DNA of 35,429 bases from Hyphomicrobiales bacterium (GTDB lineage Bacteria; Pseudomonadota; Alphaproteobacteria; Rhizobiales; HXMU1428-3). This document shows positions 1-9,100 of the stretch, piece by piece. Numbering within the stretch: position 1 is the first letter of the stretch; each line of letters begins with the position of its first letter. The translations under genes were made by a program, and so were the position numbers. The stretch spans positions 1 to 35,429 of the forward strand of contig JAEPQF010000025.1 in assembly GCA_017640685.1 (NCBI GenBank). The letters run 5' to 3'. Under the pieces are notes generated by a model. It saw only the letters and a list, made by a program, of their open reading frames with translations, made no database searches and was not told the DNA's origin.

Positions 1-104
1 TATAATTAACTGAGGGGACTTAAGAGACTTTCTAGACGGGGGTCTTTGTCTTTAAGGTTTTTAAAATCTAACGTGCATTGGGGCACATGTTAAGGGAGAG
101 ATAA

Positions 105-977
105 ATGGCAGATCAACACGGAAAACACCATGATTATCATTTGGTGGACCCTAGTCCGTGGCCTTTACTAGGCTCAATCGCAGCTTTTGTTATGGCTTAT
201 GGCGCTATTCAATTGATGCACGATAATGGTTCGGTTGTTTTTGCGATCGGTTTTGGCTTGGTTTTGTTGACCATGTTTTTGTGGTGGCGTGATGTTATTA
301 AGGAAGCTGAAAAAAATGGTGACCACACACCTGTTGTTCAGATCCACAATCGCTATGGTATGATTTTATTCATTGCTTCTGAAGTGATGTTTTTTGCAGC
401 TTGGTTTTGGGCTTTCTTTGATATTTCTCTTTTCCCTGGTTTAGGTGATGAGGTGATTAAAACGGCTGGAGGAGCTGAAACCGCTTTAGGTCAGGTGACA
501 CGTAATGAAGTGACACAAGGTGTATTCCCACCAGCTGGGACAGAGACGTTTAACCCTTGGAAACTTCCATTGGTGAATACTTTGATTTTGCTTCTTTCTG
601 GTACGACAGTGACATGGGCTCACCATGCTATGCTTAAAGATGACCGCAAGGGACTTATATGGGGCCTTCTTTTAACTGTTATCCTTGGTGTTATTTTTAC
701 CATCTGTCAGGTTTATGAATATATGCATGCCGGTTTTGCTTTCAGCAATGAAAATGGTGGCAATATTTATGGATCTGTATTCTATATGGCAACAGGTTTT
801 CACGGGTTCCACGTGGTTGTAGGTACAATTACACTAGCAGTGATGATGTTTAGAGCGATGGCTGGACACTTTACGGCAAAGCAACATTTTGGTTTTGAAG
901 CTGCTGCTTGGTATTGGCACTTTGTTGATGTTGTTTGGTTGTTCTTGTTTGCTTGTATTTATGTATGGGCGCAATAA
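105..977 (+). CDS. ctaE: Cytochrome c oxidase subunit III
   Basis: Subunit III of the aa3-type haem-copper terminal oxidase in the inner membrane; it stabilises the catalytic subunit I and the proton path. The 290-residue protein has the expected family length, with about seven hydrophobic segments and the conserved late motifs HGFHVVVG and WYWHFVDVVWLFLF. An insertion with little hydrophobicity (about residues 112-150) separates the early helices, as in other alphaproteobacterial CoxC proteins. The ATG is preceded by AAGGGAGAG at good spacing. A strong terminator follows at once, so the gene probably ends an upstream cta operon (subunits I/II and CtaG would lie outside the window). DUF983 and SURF1 genes downstream fit the usual cluster. 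The symbol coxC is also used. Confidence 0.97.
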   Translation: MADQHGKHHDYHLVDPSPWPLLGSIAAFVMAYGAIQLMHDNGSVVFAIGFGLVLLTMFLWWRDVIKEAEKNGDHTPVVQIHNRYGMILFIASEVMFFAAWFWAFFDISLFPGLGDEVIKTAGGAETALGQVTRNEVTQGVFPPAGTETFNPWKLPLVNTLILLLSGTTVTWAHHAMLKDDRKGLIWGLLLTVILGVIFTICQVYEYMHAGFAFSNENGGNIYGSVFYMATGFHGFHVVVGTITLAVMMFRAMAGHFTAKQHFGFEAAAWYWHFVDVVWLFLFACIYVWAQ

Positions 978-1021
978 GTATCAAACAGTGATCAAAATAA
1001 ACTTTTGAAGTTTGATTTGCT

Positions 1022-1061
1022 AAAAAAGCCCGCCTGTATATTGCAGGTGGGCTCTTTTTTT
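1022..1061 (+). terminator. Rho-independent terminator after cox3
   Basis: A stem GCCCGCCTG/CAGGTGGGC (one G-T pair) with loop TATATT is followed by TCTTTTTTT. It lies about 45 bases after the cox3 stop and just before the first intergenic repeat unit. Confidence 0.9.
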
Positions 1062-1224
1062 GTGCTTCAGGTTGCTCACCAGCAACCGCACTATTTTGTG
1101 CTTCAGGTTGAGTTGTTCTTGCTTCAGATGCCCACTAGGCATCCGCAAAAAGCAACCATATATTGTGTTTATAATTTGGGTTGTTATTTTTAATGGACTT
1201 TCAGGTTTCCTACCAGAAACGGTC
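1062..1224 (+). repeat. Intergenic bulged-hairpin repeat cluster 1 (three units, one nested)
   Basis: Unit A (1062-1091): outer stem GTGC/GCAC, bulge TTCA, inner stem GGTTGC/GCAACC, loop TCACCA. Unit B (1119-1148): outer TTGC/GCAA, bulge TTCA against a single C, inner GATGCC/GGCATC, loop CACTA. Unit B is enclosed by a second pair of arms, GGTTG (1106-1110) and CAACC (1153-1157), so it sits in the loop of another hairpin. Unit C (about 1196-1224): GTTTC/GAAAC with loop CTACCA and a weak outer GAC/GTC. The short ORFs called here (1005-1193 and 1060-1251) are repeat sequence rather than genes. Confidence 0.85.
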
Positions 1225-1264
1225 GCTAACGACAGCTTGAAAATCTCATAAGAGAGACGTTTAT

Positions 1265-1633
1265 ATGTCAGAAAAACAGGTTAATCCGATTGTTGCTGGA
1301 ATTTTAGGGCGGTGTCCGCGGTGTGGTAAGGGGCATTTGTTTGAAGGGTTTATTTCATTGAAACAATCCTGCTCTTCTTGTGATCTTGATTATGATTTTG
1401 CAGATAGTGGAGATGGGCCCGCGGTTTTTATTATTCTCATTGTAGGCTTCTTGGTGGTTGCTCTTGCTATTTATGTGGAAGTGCATTACCGCCCTGATTA
1501 TTGGGTGCATGCGGCGCTTTGGTTGCCAAGCATTCTTATTCTCTCAGCAGGGTTATTAAGGCCGTTTAAGGGCATATTGATTTGTTTACAATTTAGCAAT
1601 GATGCACATGAAGGGCGCCGGATTGATGATTGA
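1265..1633 (+). CDS. DUF983 family membrane protein
   Basis: A small inner-membrane protein of 122 residues. Two CxxC pairs near the N-terminus (RCPRCGKG, about residue 16, and SCSSCDLDY, about residue 37) could form a zinc-ribbon-like site, and two hydrophobic segments follow (about residues 52-72 and 81-98). These are the hallmarks of DUF983. In alphaproteobacteria this family is encoded between cox3 and SURF1, which suggests a part in cytochrome oxidase biogenesis; the biochemical function is not established. The ATG has AGAGAGACG upstream. The stop overlaps the start region of the SURF1 gene, so the two are probably translationally coupled. Confidence 0.9.
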   Translation: MSEKQVNPIVAGILGRCPRCGKGHLFEGFISLKQSCSSCDLDYDFADSGDGPAVFIILIVGFLVVALAIYVEVHYRPDYWVHAALWLPSILILSAGLLRPFKGILICLQFSNDAHEGRRIDD

Positions 1634-2357
1634 TAAATTTAAACGAAGTGGACTGATTTTTCCGTCTCTCTTTGCAATTATAGGATTGGTCATTTTGATT
1701 GGTCTTGGAAATTGGCAGATGGAGCGAATGGCTTGGAAGGCCAATTTGATTGAATTGGTGAACGAACGGATTGAGAGCCCTTCGCGTTCTTTTGAAGAGG
1801 TGCTTAAACTTTCGAAAAATTTGGAAGATATTCGCTTTCAACCTGTGACTGTGCGCGGCGTTTTTGATCATAACCAAGAGCGTCATTATTTCTTGCCTTA
1901 TAAGGGTAAGATCGGGTGGCATATTATCACACCTCTCAAAATGCAAAGTGGCCAGATTGTTTTGATTGATCGGGGCTTTGTGCCTGATGAGCTTAAAGAT
2001 GCGTCTCGACGCCCTAAAGGATTGGTTGAGGGAGAACAAGTTATTGATGGCTTGGTTCGTTTAAGTGAACAGGGGAACTATTTTTCTCCTCTTAATGATG
2101 TTGCTAACAACAAGTGGTATGTTCGTGATATAGCAGAGCTTTATGCCAGCCTTGGTGAGGGAGTGAAACAGCCACTTAACTTTATGATTGATCAAAAACG
2201 GCTTAAATCTTCTGGTGAATGGCCGTTGCCTGGTGTGACCAAGGTTGAGTTTTCAGATAAGCATTTTGGGTATGCGTTAACCTGGTATGGTTTGGCTCTG
2301 ACTTTGATTGGGGTGTTTATTGCTTTTGCCTATAGTCGTTTTTCCAAATTAGACTAG
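1626..2357 (+). CDS. SURF1 family cytochrome oxidase assembly protein
   Basis: SURF1/Shy1 proteins help insert haem a into cytochrome oxidase subunit I. Seen here: an N-terminal membrane segment followed by NWQMERMAWK, the periplasmic-domain motifs GWHIITPL and DRGFVP, and a second membrane segment near the C-terminus, giving the usual two-helix layout. The ORF track starts at 1599, but I favour the ATG at 1626 (MIDKFKRSG...): AAGGG lies about 10 bases upstream and the overlap with DUF983 shrinks to 8 bases, giving 243 residues. Upstream ATGs at 1599, 1602 and 1608 remain possible. It completes a cox3-DUF983-SURF1 oxidase set. Confidence 0.92.
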   Translation: MIDKFKRSGLIFPSLFAIIGLVILIGLGNWQMERMAWKANLIELVNERIESPSRSFEEVLKLSKNLEDIRFQPVTVRGVFDHNQERHYFLPYKGKIGWHIITPLKMQSGQIVLIDRGFVPDELKDASRRPKGLVEGEQVIDGLVRLSEQGNYFSPLNDVANNKWYVRDIAELYASLGEGVKQPLNFMIDQKRLKSSGEWPLPGVTKVEFSDKHFGYALTWYGLALTLIGVFIAFAYSRFSKLD

Positions 2358-2551
2358 AAGCTAAATTAATGTAACGGTTAATAAGGCCGTTTGATTGAAT
2401 GCTGGTAAATTTCTAAAAAAACAAATATATAGTCATTTGGAATTCTTAAAGGCGTCTTTCTTTTCCTGTGAGAAGCTTTTAAGTGAGATATACCTTTTTT
2501 AAATTGTCTTTTTAAATTGATTAGGCTTTGCCTGCTTGAAGGAGAAATCAG

Positions 2552-3961
2552 TTGAAATATGTGAGCACGCGCGGGCAAGCGCCAGTTCTTGAATTTGAAG
2601 ATGTGATGCTCTCAGGCCTCGCCCGTGATGGGGGGCTTTACGTGCCTGAAACATGGCCAACTTTTAGTGCTGAGCAAATTGCTGCGCTAAGAGGGTGCTC
2701 ATATCAAGAAATTGCGTTTCAGGTGATGTTTCCTTTCGTTAGTTCTTCTATAGATGAAACTGAATTTAAAGAGCTGATTAATGAGGCTTATTCAGGCTTT
2801 AGCCACAGGGCTGTGGCGCCACTTGTCCAGATGGATGATAATTTATGGTTGCTTGAATTATTTCATGGTCCGACATTGGCGTTTAAAGATTTTGCTATGC
2901 AGATCCTAGGGCTTTTAATGGATCGCGCGCTCATTAAACGAGGCGAGCGTGCGACTATTCTTGGTGCGACTTCAGGTGACACTGGGGGGGCCGCTATTGA
3001 GGCGTTTAGGGGCCGTGAGCAAATTGATATTTTCATTCTTCACCCCTCTGGCCGTGTTTCAGATGTTCAACGGCGGCAAATGACAACAGCACAGGAGAAA
3101 AATGTATTTAACATTGCTCTTGAAGGCACGTTTGATGATTGCCAAGCCATGGTCAAGGCTATGTTTAATGATCATGAATTTCGTGATGGCATGAAAGTAA
3201 CCGGCGTGAACTCGATTAACTGGGCACGCATCATGGCACAAATCGTTTATTATTTCACAGCAGCTGTTGCTTTGGGGAGCCCAAATAGACCGCTTTCTTT
3301 TGCTGTGCCAACCGGGAATTTTGGTGATGTGTTTGCCGGGTTTGTTGCGCATAAAATGGGATTGCCAATTGAGAAATTCGTTGTGGCAACAAATGTAAAT
3401 GATATTTTGGTGCGCACATTGGAGACTGGCACGTACAAACCGGATGGGGTGATGGCAACTTATAGCCCGAGCATGGACATTCAAGTTTCTTCCAATTTTG
3501 AGCGGTTGATGTTTGAAATGGCTGGACGTGATGCGACACGAGTTTCTGCACTTATGTCAGACCTATCGACAAAAGGTGAGTTCCAACTTTCTGAAAATGA
3601 ATTGGCACCTATGAGAGACTTATTCATAGGTATGCGGATCGATGAAGATGAGACCGTATCTCGCATTGCAGCTGAATATGAGGACAATGATTATGTTATT
3701 GATCCGCATAGTGCGATTGCGCTTGAGGCGGGGGCTCGTTGCTCTGGTAGGGCTAAAGATGTACCTATGATTGCTTTGGCAACGGCTCATCCAGCCAAAT
3801 TCCCTGATGTGGTCACAAAAGCGACAGGGGTAGAGGTGGCTCAACCAGCGCGGTTGATTGCTCAATTAAAAAGTGAAGAGCGCGTAAGCCAATTGCCAAA
3901 TGATTTAGCTACAATTTCTCAATTTATTGCGGACAAGACCAGAGCGAGCAAGGTTGCTTAA
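2552..3961 (+). CDS. thrC: Threonine synthase
   Basis: PLP-dependent enzyme converting O-phosphohomoserine to threonine, the last step of threonine synthesis, in the cytoplasm. The 469-residue length is normal for the longer thrC class. The N-terminus MKYVSTRGQAPVLEFED is characteristic, the PLP lysine is K112 in GPTLAFKDFAMQ, and the cofactor-binding stretch GATSGDTGGAA and the PTGNFGDVFAG motif are intact. The start is a TTG: AAGGAGAAA lies about 8 bases upstream and the family N-terminus begins exactly there. The stop overlaps the ATG of the M16 peptidase by one base (TAATG), so the two are translationally coupled. ispH, thrB and rnhA, which often lie between SURF1 and thrC in related bacteria, are absent from this gap. 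Confidence 0.97.
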   Translation: MKYVSTRGQAPVLEFEDVMLSGLARDGGLYVPETWPTFSAEQIAALRGCSYQEIAFQVMFPFVSSSIDETEFKELINEAYSGFSHRAVAPLVQMDDNLWLLELFHGPTLAFKDFAMQILGLLMDRALIKRGERATILGATSGDTGGAAIEAFRGREQIDIFILHPSGRVSDVQRRQMTTAQEKNVFNIALEGTFDDCQAMVKAMFNDHEFRDGMKVTGVNSINWARIMAQIVYYFTAAVALGSPNRPLSFAVPTGNFGDVFAGFVAHKMGLPIEKFVVATNVNDILVRTLETGTYKPDGVMATYSPSMDIQVSSNFERLMFEMAGRDATRVSALMSDLSTKGEFQLSENELAPMRDLFIGMRIDEDETVSRIAAEYEDNDYVIDPHSAIALEAGARCSGRAKDVPMIALATAHPAKFPDVVTKATGVEVAQPARLIAQLKSEERVSQLPNDLATISQFIADKTRASKVA

Positions 3962-5238
3962 TGGAGGCACGTGTTTCTACACTTGCGAACGGTCTTCGGG
4001 TTGTGAGCTATGAGATGCCGCATTTAGAGACCGTTTCTCTTGGAGCGTGGATTGCTGCTGGGAGCCGGAATGAACGGCCTGAGCAACATGGTATCGCCCA
4101 TTTTCTTGAGCATATGGCCTTTAAGGGCACAACGACGCGCTCAGCTTACGAGATTGTTGAAACGATTGAGAATGTTGGTGGTGATTTAAATGCTTCCACA
4201 GGGCTTGACCAAACGTCATATTATGCCGTTGTCATGCGCTCTGATGTTGAGTTGGCTGTTTCTCTTCTTGGTGATATTTTGCAAAACCCTTCATTTGAAG
4301 AGGATGAGCTTCTTCGTGAGAGAGATGTGATTTTGCAAGAAATTTTGGCGAGTGAAGACCAGCCAGATGATGTTGTTTTTGATTTAGCGCAGTCTCTTGC
4401 TTTTAAAGATCAATCTGTTGGCCGGCCTGTGATGGGCACTACCGCGACCGTTTCTAGTTTTATTATTTCGGATTTAACCGACTTTATGAAGACGCATTAC
4501 CGGGCAGAGAATATGGTTTTATCAGCGGCTGGTGCCATCAAACATGATGAGTTCGTTCAGTTTGCTGAGACTTATTTTTCTCAACTGCTAAGTGGTCACC
4601 TTTGTTCCCTAGAGAAGATTACCTACACAGGAGGAATGGCTGCTGCGTCTCAAGAATTTGAGCAGGGTCATGTTGTTATTAGTTTTAAAGGAGTGGCGTT
4701 TAAATCATCCGATATTTTTACGATGCAGATTATAAGCTCTGCTCTTGGCGGGGGGATGTCGTCTCGTTTGTTTCAAGAGGTTCGCGAGAAGCGAGGGCTT
4801 GCTTATCATGTGTATAGTTTTCACTCTTCTTATGAAGATGCAGGATTGTTTGGGCTTTATGTTGCCTGTGATAAAAAGAGGCAGTTGGAAGCCACGGAAG
4901 TTATGCTGAATGAGATTGCAACTCTTTGTGAGAGTGGGTTAAACTTAACTGAGTTAAATCGTGCGAAAGCTCAGTTAAAATCTAGCCTTGCGATGAGTTT
5001 GGAAAGTTCAGCTGTTCGGGCTGAACAACTTGCTCGCCAGATTTTGTTTTTTAATCGTGTTATTCCGGTTTCTGAGCTGATTGAAGAGATTGATGCTGTC
5101 ACCTTGGAAATGTGCCAAGATTTAATGAAAAGAGTTGTGAGTGAAACTGAGCCAACGATTGCTTTGGTTGGTGGTGGACAGAATATTGACGAATTTAAGA
5201 GGTTTAAGTGTTTTTTCGACACTTCAGATGCCTGCTAA
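3961..5238 (+). CDS. M16 family zinc metallopeptidase (processing-peptidase-like)
   Basis: Homologue of the beta subunit of mitochondrial processing peptidase. The inverted zinc motif HFLEH (residues 47-51) with the downstream acidic region EEDELLRERDVILQEI supplies the metal ligands and catalytic glutamate, and the substrate-side LGGGMSSRLFQEVREKRGLAY is well conserved. At 425 residues it is near full length. thrC upstream overlaps by one base, and this thrC-M16-GNAT order is common in Hyphomicrobiales. The odd feature is the C-terminus: after VGGGQNIDEFKRF the last residues (about KCFFDTSDAC) are read from DNA resembling the left arm of the intergenic repeat family (ACTTCAGATGCC), which also supplies the stop. 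The native end may have been replaced. The physiological substrate is unknown. Confidence 0.95.
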   Translation: MEARVSTLANGLRVVSYEMPHLETVSLGAWIAAGSRNERPEQHGIAHFLEHMAFKGTTTRSAYEIVETIENVGGDLNASTGLDQTSYYAVVMRSDVELAVSLLGDILQNPSFEEDELLRERDVILQEILASEDQPDDVVFDLAQSLAFKDQSVGRPVMGTTATVSSFIISDLTDFMKTHYRAENMVLSAAGAIKHDEFVQFAETYFSQLLSGHLCSLEKITYTGGMAAASQEFEQGHVVISFKGVAFKSSDIFTMQIISSALGGGMSSRLFQEVREKRGLAYHVYSFHSSYEDAGLFGLYVACDKKRQLEATEVMLNEIATLCESGLNLTELNRAKAQLKSSLAMSLESSAVRAEQLARQILFFNRVIPVSELIEEIDAVTLEMCQDLMKRVVSETEPTIALVGGGQNIDEFKRFKCFFDTSDAC

Positions 5239-5298
5239 TTTGCCTTTGGTTGTTTATTTTGTCCGGCTTCAGTTTTCTGCCAGAAACCTGCGAGCAAC
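5218..5298 (+). repeat. Intergenic bulged-hairpin repeat cluster 2, overlapping a gene end
   Basis: Starts with a left arm ACTTCAGATGCC (about 5221-5232) inside the last codons of the M16 peptidase gene, followed by a hairpin around 5272-5287 with GTTTTC/GAAAC arms and loop TGCCA, preceded by GGCTTCA. GTTG (5249-5252) and CAAC (5295-5298) could form enclosing arms. It is more degenerate than the other clusters but shares the TTCAG lead and the CCAGAAAC arm with the unit at 1196-1224. Confidence 0.65.
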
Positions 5299-5363
5299 TT
5301 AGACAGAGTATCTTGACTGATTTTAGGGCTAAGTTTTTAGCATTTTGAGAGGTTTTGCAAAAG

Positions 5364-5948
5364 ATGGTGTTTCTTCGATCTGCAACATCATTAGATATGG
5401 GGCCTATTTTAACAACAGATAGGTTGATTTTACGTTTGCCGCAACAGGCGGATTTTGCGGAATGGTCCCACTTGCGCGGGCTTAGCAAAGAGGGATTGGT
5501 CCCATATGAGCCGAAATGGGCTGAAAATGAGCTATCTAGAGATAGTTTTCGGCTGCGTTTGCGGTTTTATCAACGTGAATTTCGTGATAGTACTGGGTAT
5601 CCGTTCTTTATTTTTACTAAAGATGGCAATAATCTTTTAGGAGGCATTACCCTTTCAAATGTGAGACGGGGGGTGACGCAATCGGGATCTATTGGCTATT
5701 GGATTGGACTGCCTTTCCAGAAAAATGGGTATATGACTGAAGCGGTTAAGGCGCTTGGGGTTTATGCATTTAAGGAATTGGGATTACATAGGATTGATGC
5801 TGCAAGTTTGCCGGAAAATTCAGCATCTATTCGTGTTCTTGAGAAATGTGGATTTAAAAACGAGGGATTAGCTAGAGAATATTTATGCATAAATGGTCAG
5901 TGGCAAGATCATCTCTTGTTTGGTTGGCTTTTTAGTGATTTACGTTAG
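5364..5948 (+). CDS. GNAT family N-acetyltransferase (RimJ/RimL-like)
   Basis: A GCN5-related acetyltransferase of about 194 residues. The N-terminal TTDRLILRLPQQADF is typical of the RimJ/RimL/YdaF branch, which acetylates protein N-termini or small amines. The acetyl-CoA region is around SIGYWIGLPFQKNGYMTEAV, followed by LGLHRIDAASLPENSASIRVLEKCGF cut by the usual NxxSxRVLEK motif. The ORF track starts at a TTG at 5355; I prefer the ATG at 5364, since AGAGG lies about 12 bases upstream and homologues that follow M16 genes begin at a similar point. The ATG at 5397 is another option. The substrate cannot be told. Repeat cluster 2 separates it from the M16 gene. Confidence 0.9.
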   Translation: MVFLRSATSLDMGPILTTDRLILRLPQQADFAEWSHLRGLSKEGLVPYEPKWAENELSRDSFRLRLRFYQREFRDSTGYPFFIFTKDGNNLLGGITLSNVRRGVTQSGSIGYWIGLPFQKNGYMTEAVKALGVYAFKELGLHRIDAASLPENSASIRVLEKCGFKNEGLAREYLCINGQWQDHLLFGWLFSDLR

Positions 5949-6127
5949 ACATAGATTGTTACGTAATAGCGCCGTTTTTAATTGATTTTTTAGTTTACAT
6001 TTTGGGATTCATCTATTTGCCCTATTCCTATGGCATAGTTTTTGATGCCTGTTTGGATGAATTGAGGATTGGTTTGACGCAGATTTGCGCAAAAATAATT
6101 ATTAGGTTGCGGGAAATGATACTTTTT

Positions 6128-9100
6128 ATGGCGCATTCTGTGATTTCAGGGGCCGTATCAACGCTAAATTTTATGATGTCATGTTTTTTGAAACTTGTTT
6201 CATTAACGGCATCTTATTTTTGCTCGCCTGTAAAAAATATGTTTCATTTTTCTAGATTTAAAGCACTTTCTGTTGTTTTACTGAGCTTTTTTACTGTTGT
6301 TTTAGGTTTGTCTCAGGCTCATGCACTTGAGCCGATTGAGCTCACTTCTGAAATTGAACGAATTGAGATCACCAAGTTTAGTGAGCACTACAAAGGCGCT
6401 GGTGATACGCTGCAAGTTGAGACAGCGCGAGATGCTGATGGCATTTCGAACCGGATGGCTGTGAAAGCTCAAACACCAGGTACGGACCCAAAATGGATTG
6501 TATTTGCTCTTAAAAATAATACTGATAAACAGATTGTCCGTGTTGTAACAACCGATCGTTATAATATTGTTGGTTCTCGTATTTTACGTCCTGATTTGGA
6601 TGCAAAACGGCTTATTCATATGACGCCTTCCGTTGGCTTTTTGCCGTTGCGCGTCCCAAATGATGCTGTTGATATTTTTAGTCTTACAATTGAACCTGGC
6701 CAGACGGTGACTTTTGTTGCTGAGCTTTCAAATTCTCGTTTCCCGCGGGTGTTTTTGTGGCATCCATTAGCTTTGAGTAAGAAGCTGCGCGATATGGCGC
6801 TTTTCAACGGGATCATGCTTGGTATCGTTGGTATTTTAGCGATTTTCCTTACAGCTGTTTTTGTAGCCAACCATAAAGCAATTTTCCCAGCAACGGCGTT
6901 TATTGCCTGGTGTGTTGGAGCCTATTTATGTGTTGATTTTGGTTTTTGGCATAAATTATTCCGACTAGATCCTGAGATGAACTCGCTTTATCGAGCTGGT
7001 GCTGAGGCTTCAATTGCGTCTAGTCTTGTGGTTTTTCTTTATACCTTCTTGCGGTTAAGGTTTTGGCATGGGTGGATCAAGCTTTTATTCGGCGTTTGGA
7101 TTTTAGGGCAATTTGGCCTTATTGCGCTTGCGGTTCTTGACCCTATTCTTGTTTCTGGTTTAGCGCGTCTTTCGCTTTTGGCGATTGGGACCTTTGGCTC
7201 ATTGCTGATTGGTTATTTGGCTATTCGCGGGCAAGACAGAGCGCTTGCACTGGTGCCAACCTGGCTCCTTTTTGTTGTTTGGTTGTTTGGTGCTGGGGTT
7301 GCGACACTTGGCCAGCTTTCTGGTGACATTGTTGCGCCAGCTTTGACCTCTGGTTTGGTGCTTATTTTGGTTCTCCTTGGTTTTACCGTGACGCAATTTG
7401 CATTCCGTTCTTTTGAACCGTTGGCAGGTGCGCCGCCAAGTCAATTGCAATTACGTTCACTAGCCCTAGAAGGTGCGGGTGCAGCCGTATGGCAATGGAA
7501 TTCACGCCGTGATGAGATTTCTGTTAGCCCTGAAGTTGAAGATGCTTTGGGATTGCATGAAGGTGAGTTGACCTGCCGGGTTGAGCAATGGATGCAATAT
7601 TTGCACCCCTCTGACAGAGAACGCTTTCGTTTGCTCATGCGAACGTTGCAAGAGAAAAATGGCGGCGAATTGCAACTTGAGTTTCGTATGCGAGGGCATG
7701 AGGGACATTTCCTATGGTATGAGCTTCGCGCGCATTCAGTGACTATGCCGCATCAAAGATCATTACGCTGCGTTGGTTTGATGAGGGACGTTACAGATGG
7801 TAAGCGCTCGCAAGAGCGGTTGCTTGGTGACGCGGTGCATGACAGTTTAACTGGCCTTCCTAACCGTGAGTTATTTCTTGACCGTCTGCAAATTGCCATT
7901 ACGCGCGTGAAAGATGAGGGGGGTGTTCGCCCGCCGACCATTCTGTTTGTTGATATTGATCGCTTTAAACATGTGAACCAATCTTTTGGTATGGTGATTG
8001 GCGATACGATGTTGCTGACAATTGCACGCCGGTTACAGCGCCACCTTGGACCACAAGATAGTTTGGCACGTTTAAATGGTGATCAGTTTGCTGTTTTGCT
8101 TGTGACCGAAAACAATCCGCAAGAGATTGCGCTTTTGGCTGAGCGTATTCGGCGCTCTTTGCGCAGCCCTATGAAAATCGGTGGTAAGGAAATTATCCTA
8201 ACTGGTTCCATTGGTATCGCTGTTTATGATGGCACGCAGCTAAGCCATCAAGATTTGGTCAATGAGGCTGAGCTTGCCATGTACCGAGCCAAGCGCTCTG
8301 GCACAGACCGGATTGAGATTTTCAAACCGACTATGCGCGGTGAGCGGGATAACCGTTTGGCGCTTGAAAGTGATTTGCGCCGGGCGATTGAACGCCGGCA
8401 GATCAAGGTGCTTTACCAGCCAATTACCAAACTTAAAGGTGAGGATTTAACAGGGTTTGAAGCCCTTATTCGTTGGGATCATCCAAAACATGGGCGTTTA
8501 TCGCCGGATGAATTTATTCCGATTGCGGAAGAATCTGATTTGATTTCTGAGCTTGGGTCTTATGTACTTAACCAGGCTGTGAAAGATGCTGTTCAATGGA
8601 ATAGAATTTTACCACGTGCTGATGAACCGCTTGTGGTTAGTATTAATATTTCTAGCCGTGAGCTTTTCCGCCAAGAGCTTTATCAAGAAGTTCGTATGAT
8701 CCTAACGCGCGAGTCATTGCCTGAAAATAGTTTGCGGCTTGAAGTGACCGAATCTCTTGTTATGGAGAACCCTGAAGGGGCTGTTGAGATTTTAGGATGG
8801 CTTCGAAATGCTGGTGCCTCTTTGGCATTAGATGATTTTGGAACGGGTTATTCAAGCTTGAGCTATTTACATCGTTTTCCTTTTGATACGTTGAAAGTTG
8901 ATCGCTCGATTGTTCATAATGTCTCTTCAGGGAAAACGGGACCGGCTATTTTACGCTCGGTTGTGGCACTTGCTAGTGAACTGCATATGGGCGTGGTTGC
9001 TGAAGGGGTTGAAAGCGAAGAAGATGTTTCTTTCCTTCGCTCAATTGGTTGTGGTTATGCTCAAGGGTTTTACTTTGGCGAACCGATGAACCAAAAGGAT

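Noticed and set aside
1005-1251. Two short plus-strand ORFs (62 and 63 aa) after cox3
   Set aside because: They run through a terminator and the intergenic repeat units; their repeated peptide fragments (VLQV, CFRL) come from the repeats. No ribosome site or recognisable domain.
3059-3865. Several minus-strand ORFs inside thrC
   Set aside because: They are antisense shadows of a gene with complete threonine synthase motifs.
6002-6127. TTG start at 6002 for the EAL protein
   Set aside because: No ribosome site, and about 40 residues would precede sequence unlike family members; the signal-peptide-like segment is much further downstream. A start at 6116, 6128 or 6240 is more plausible.
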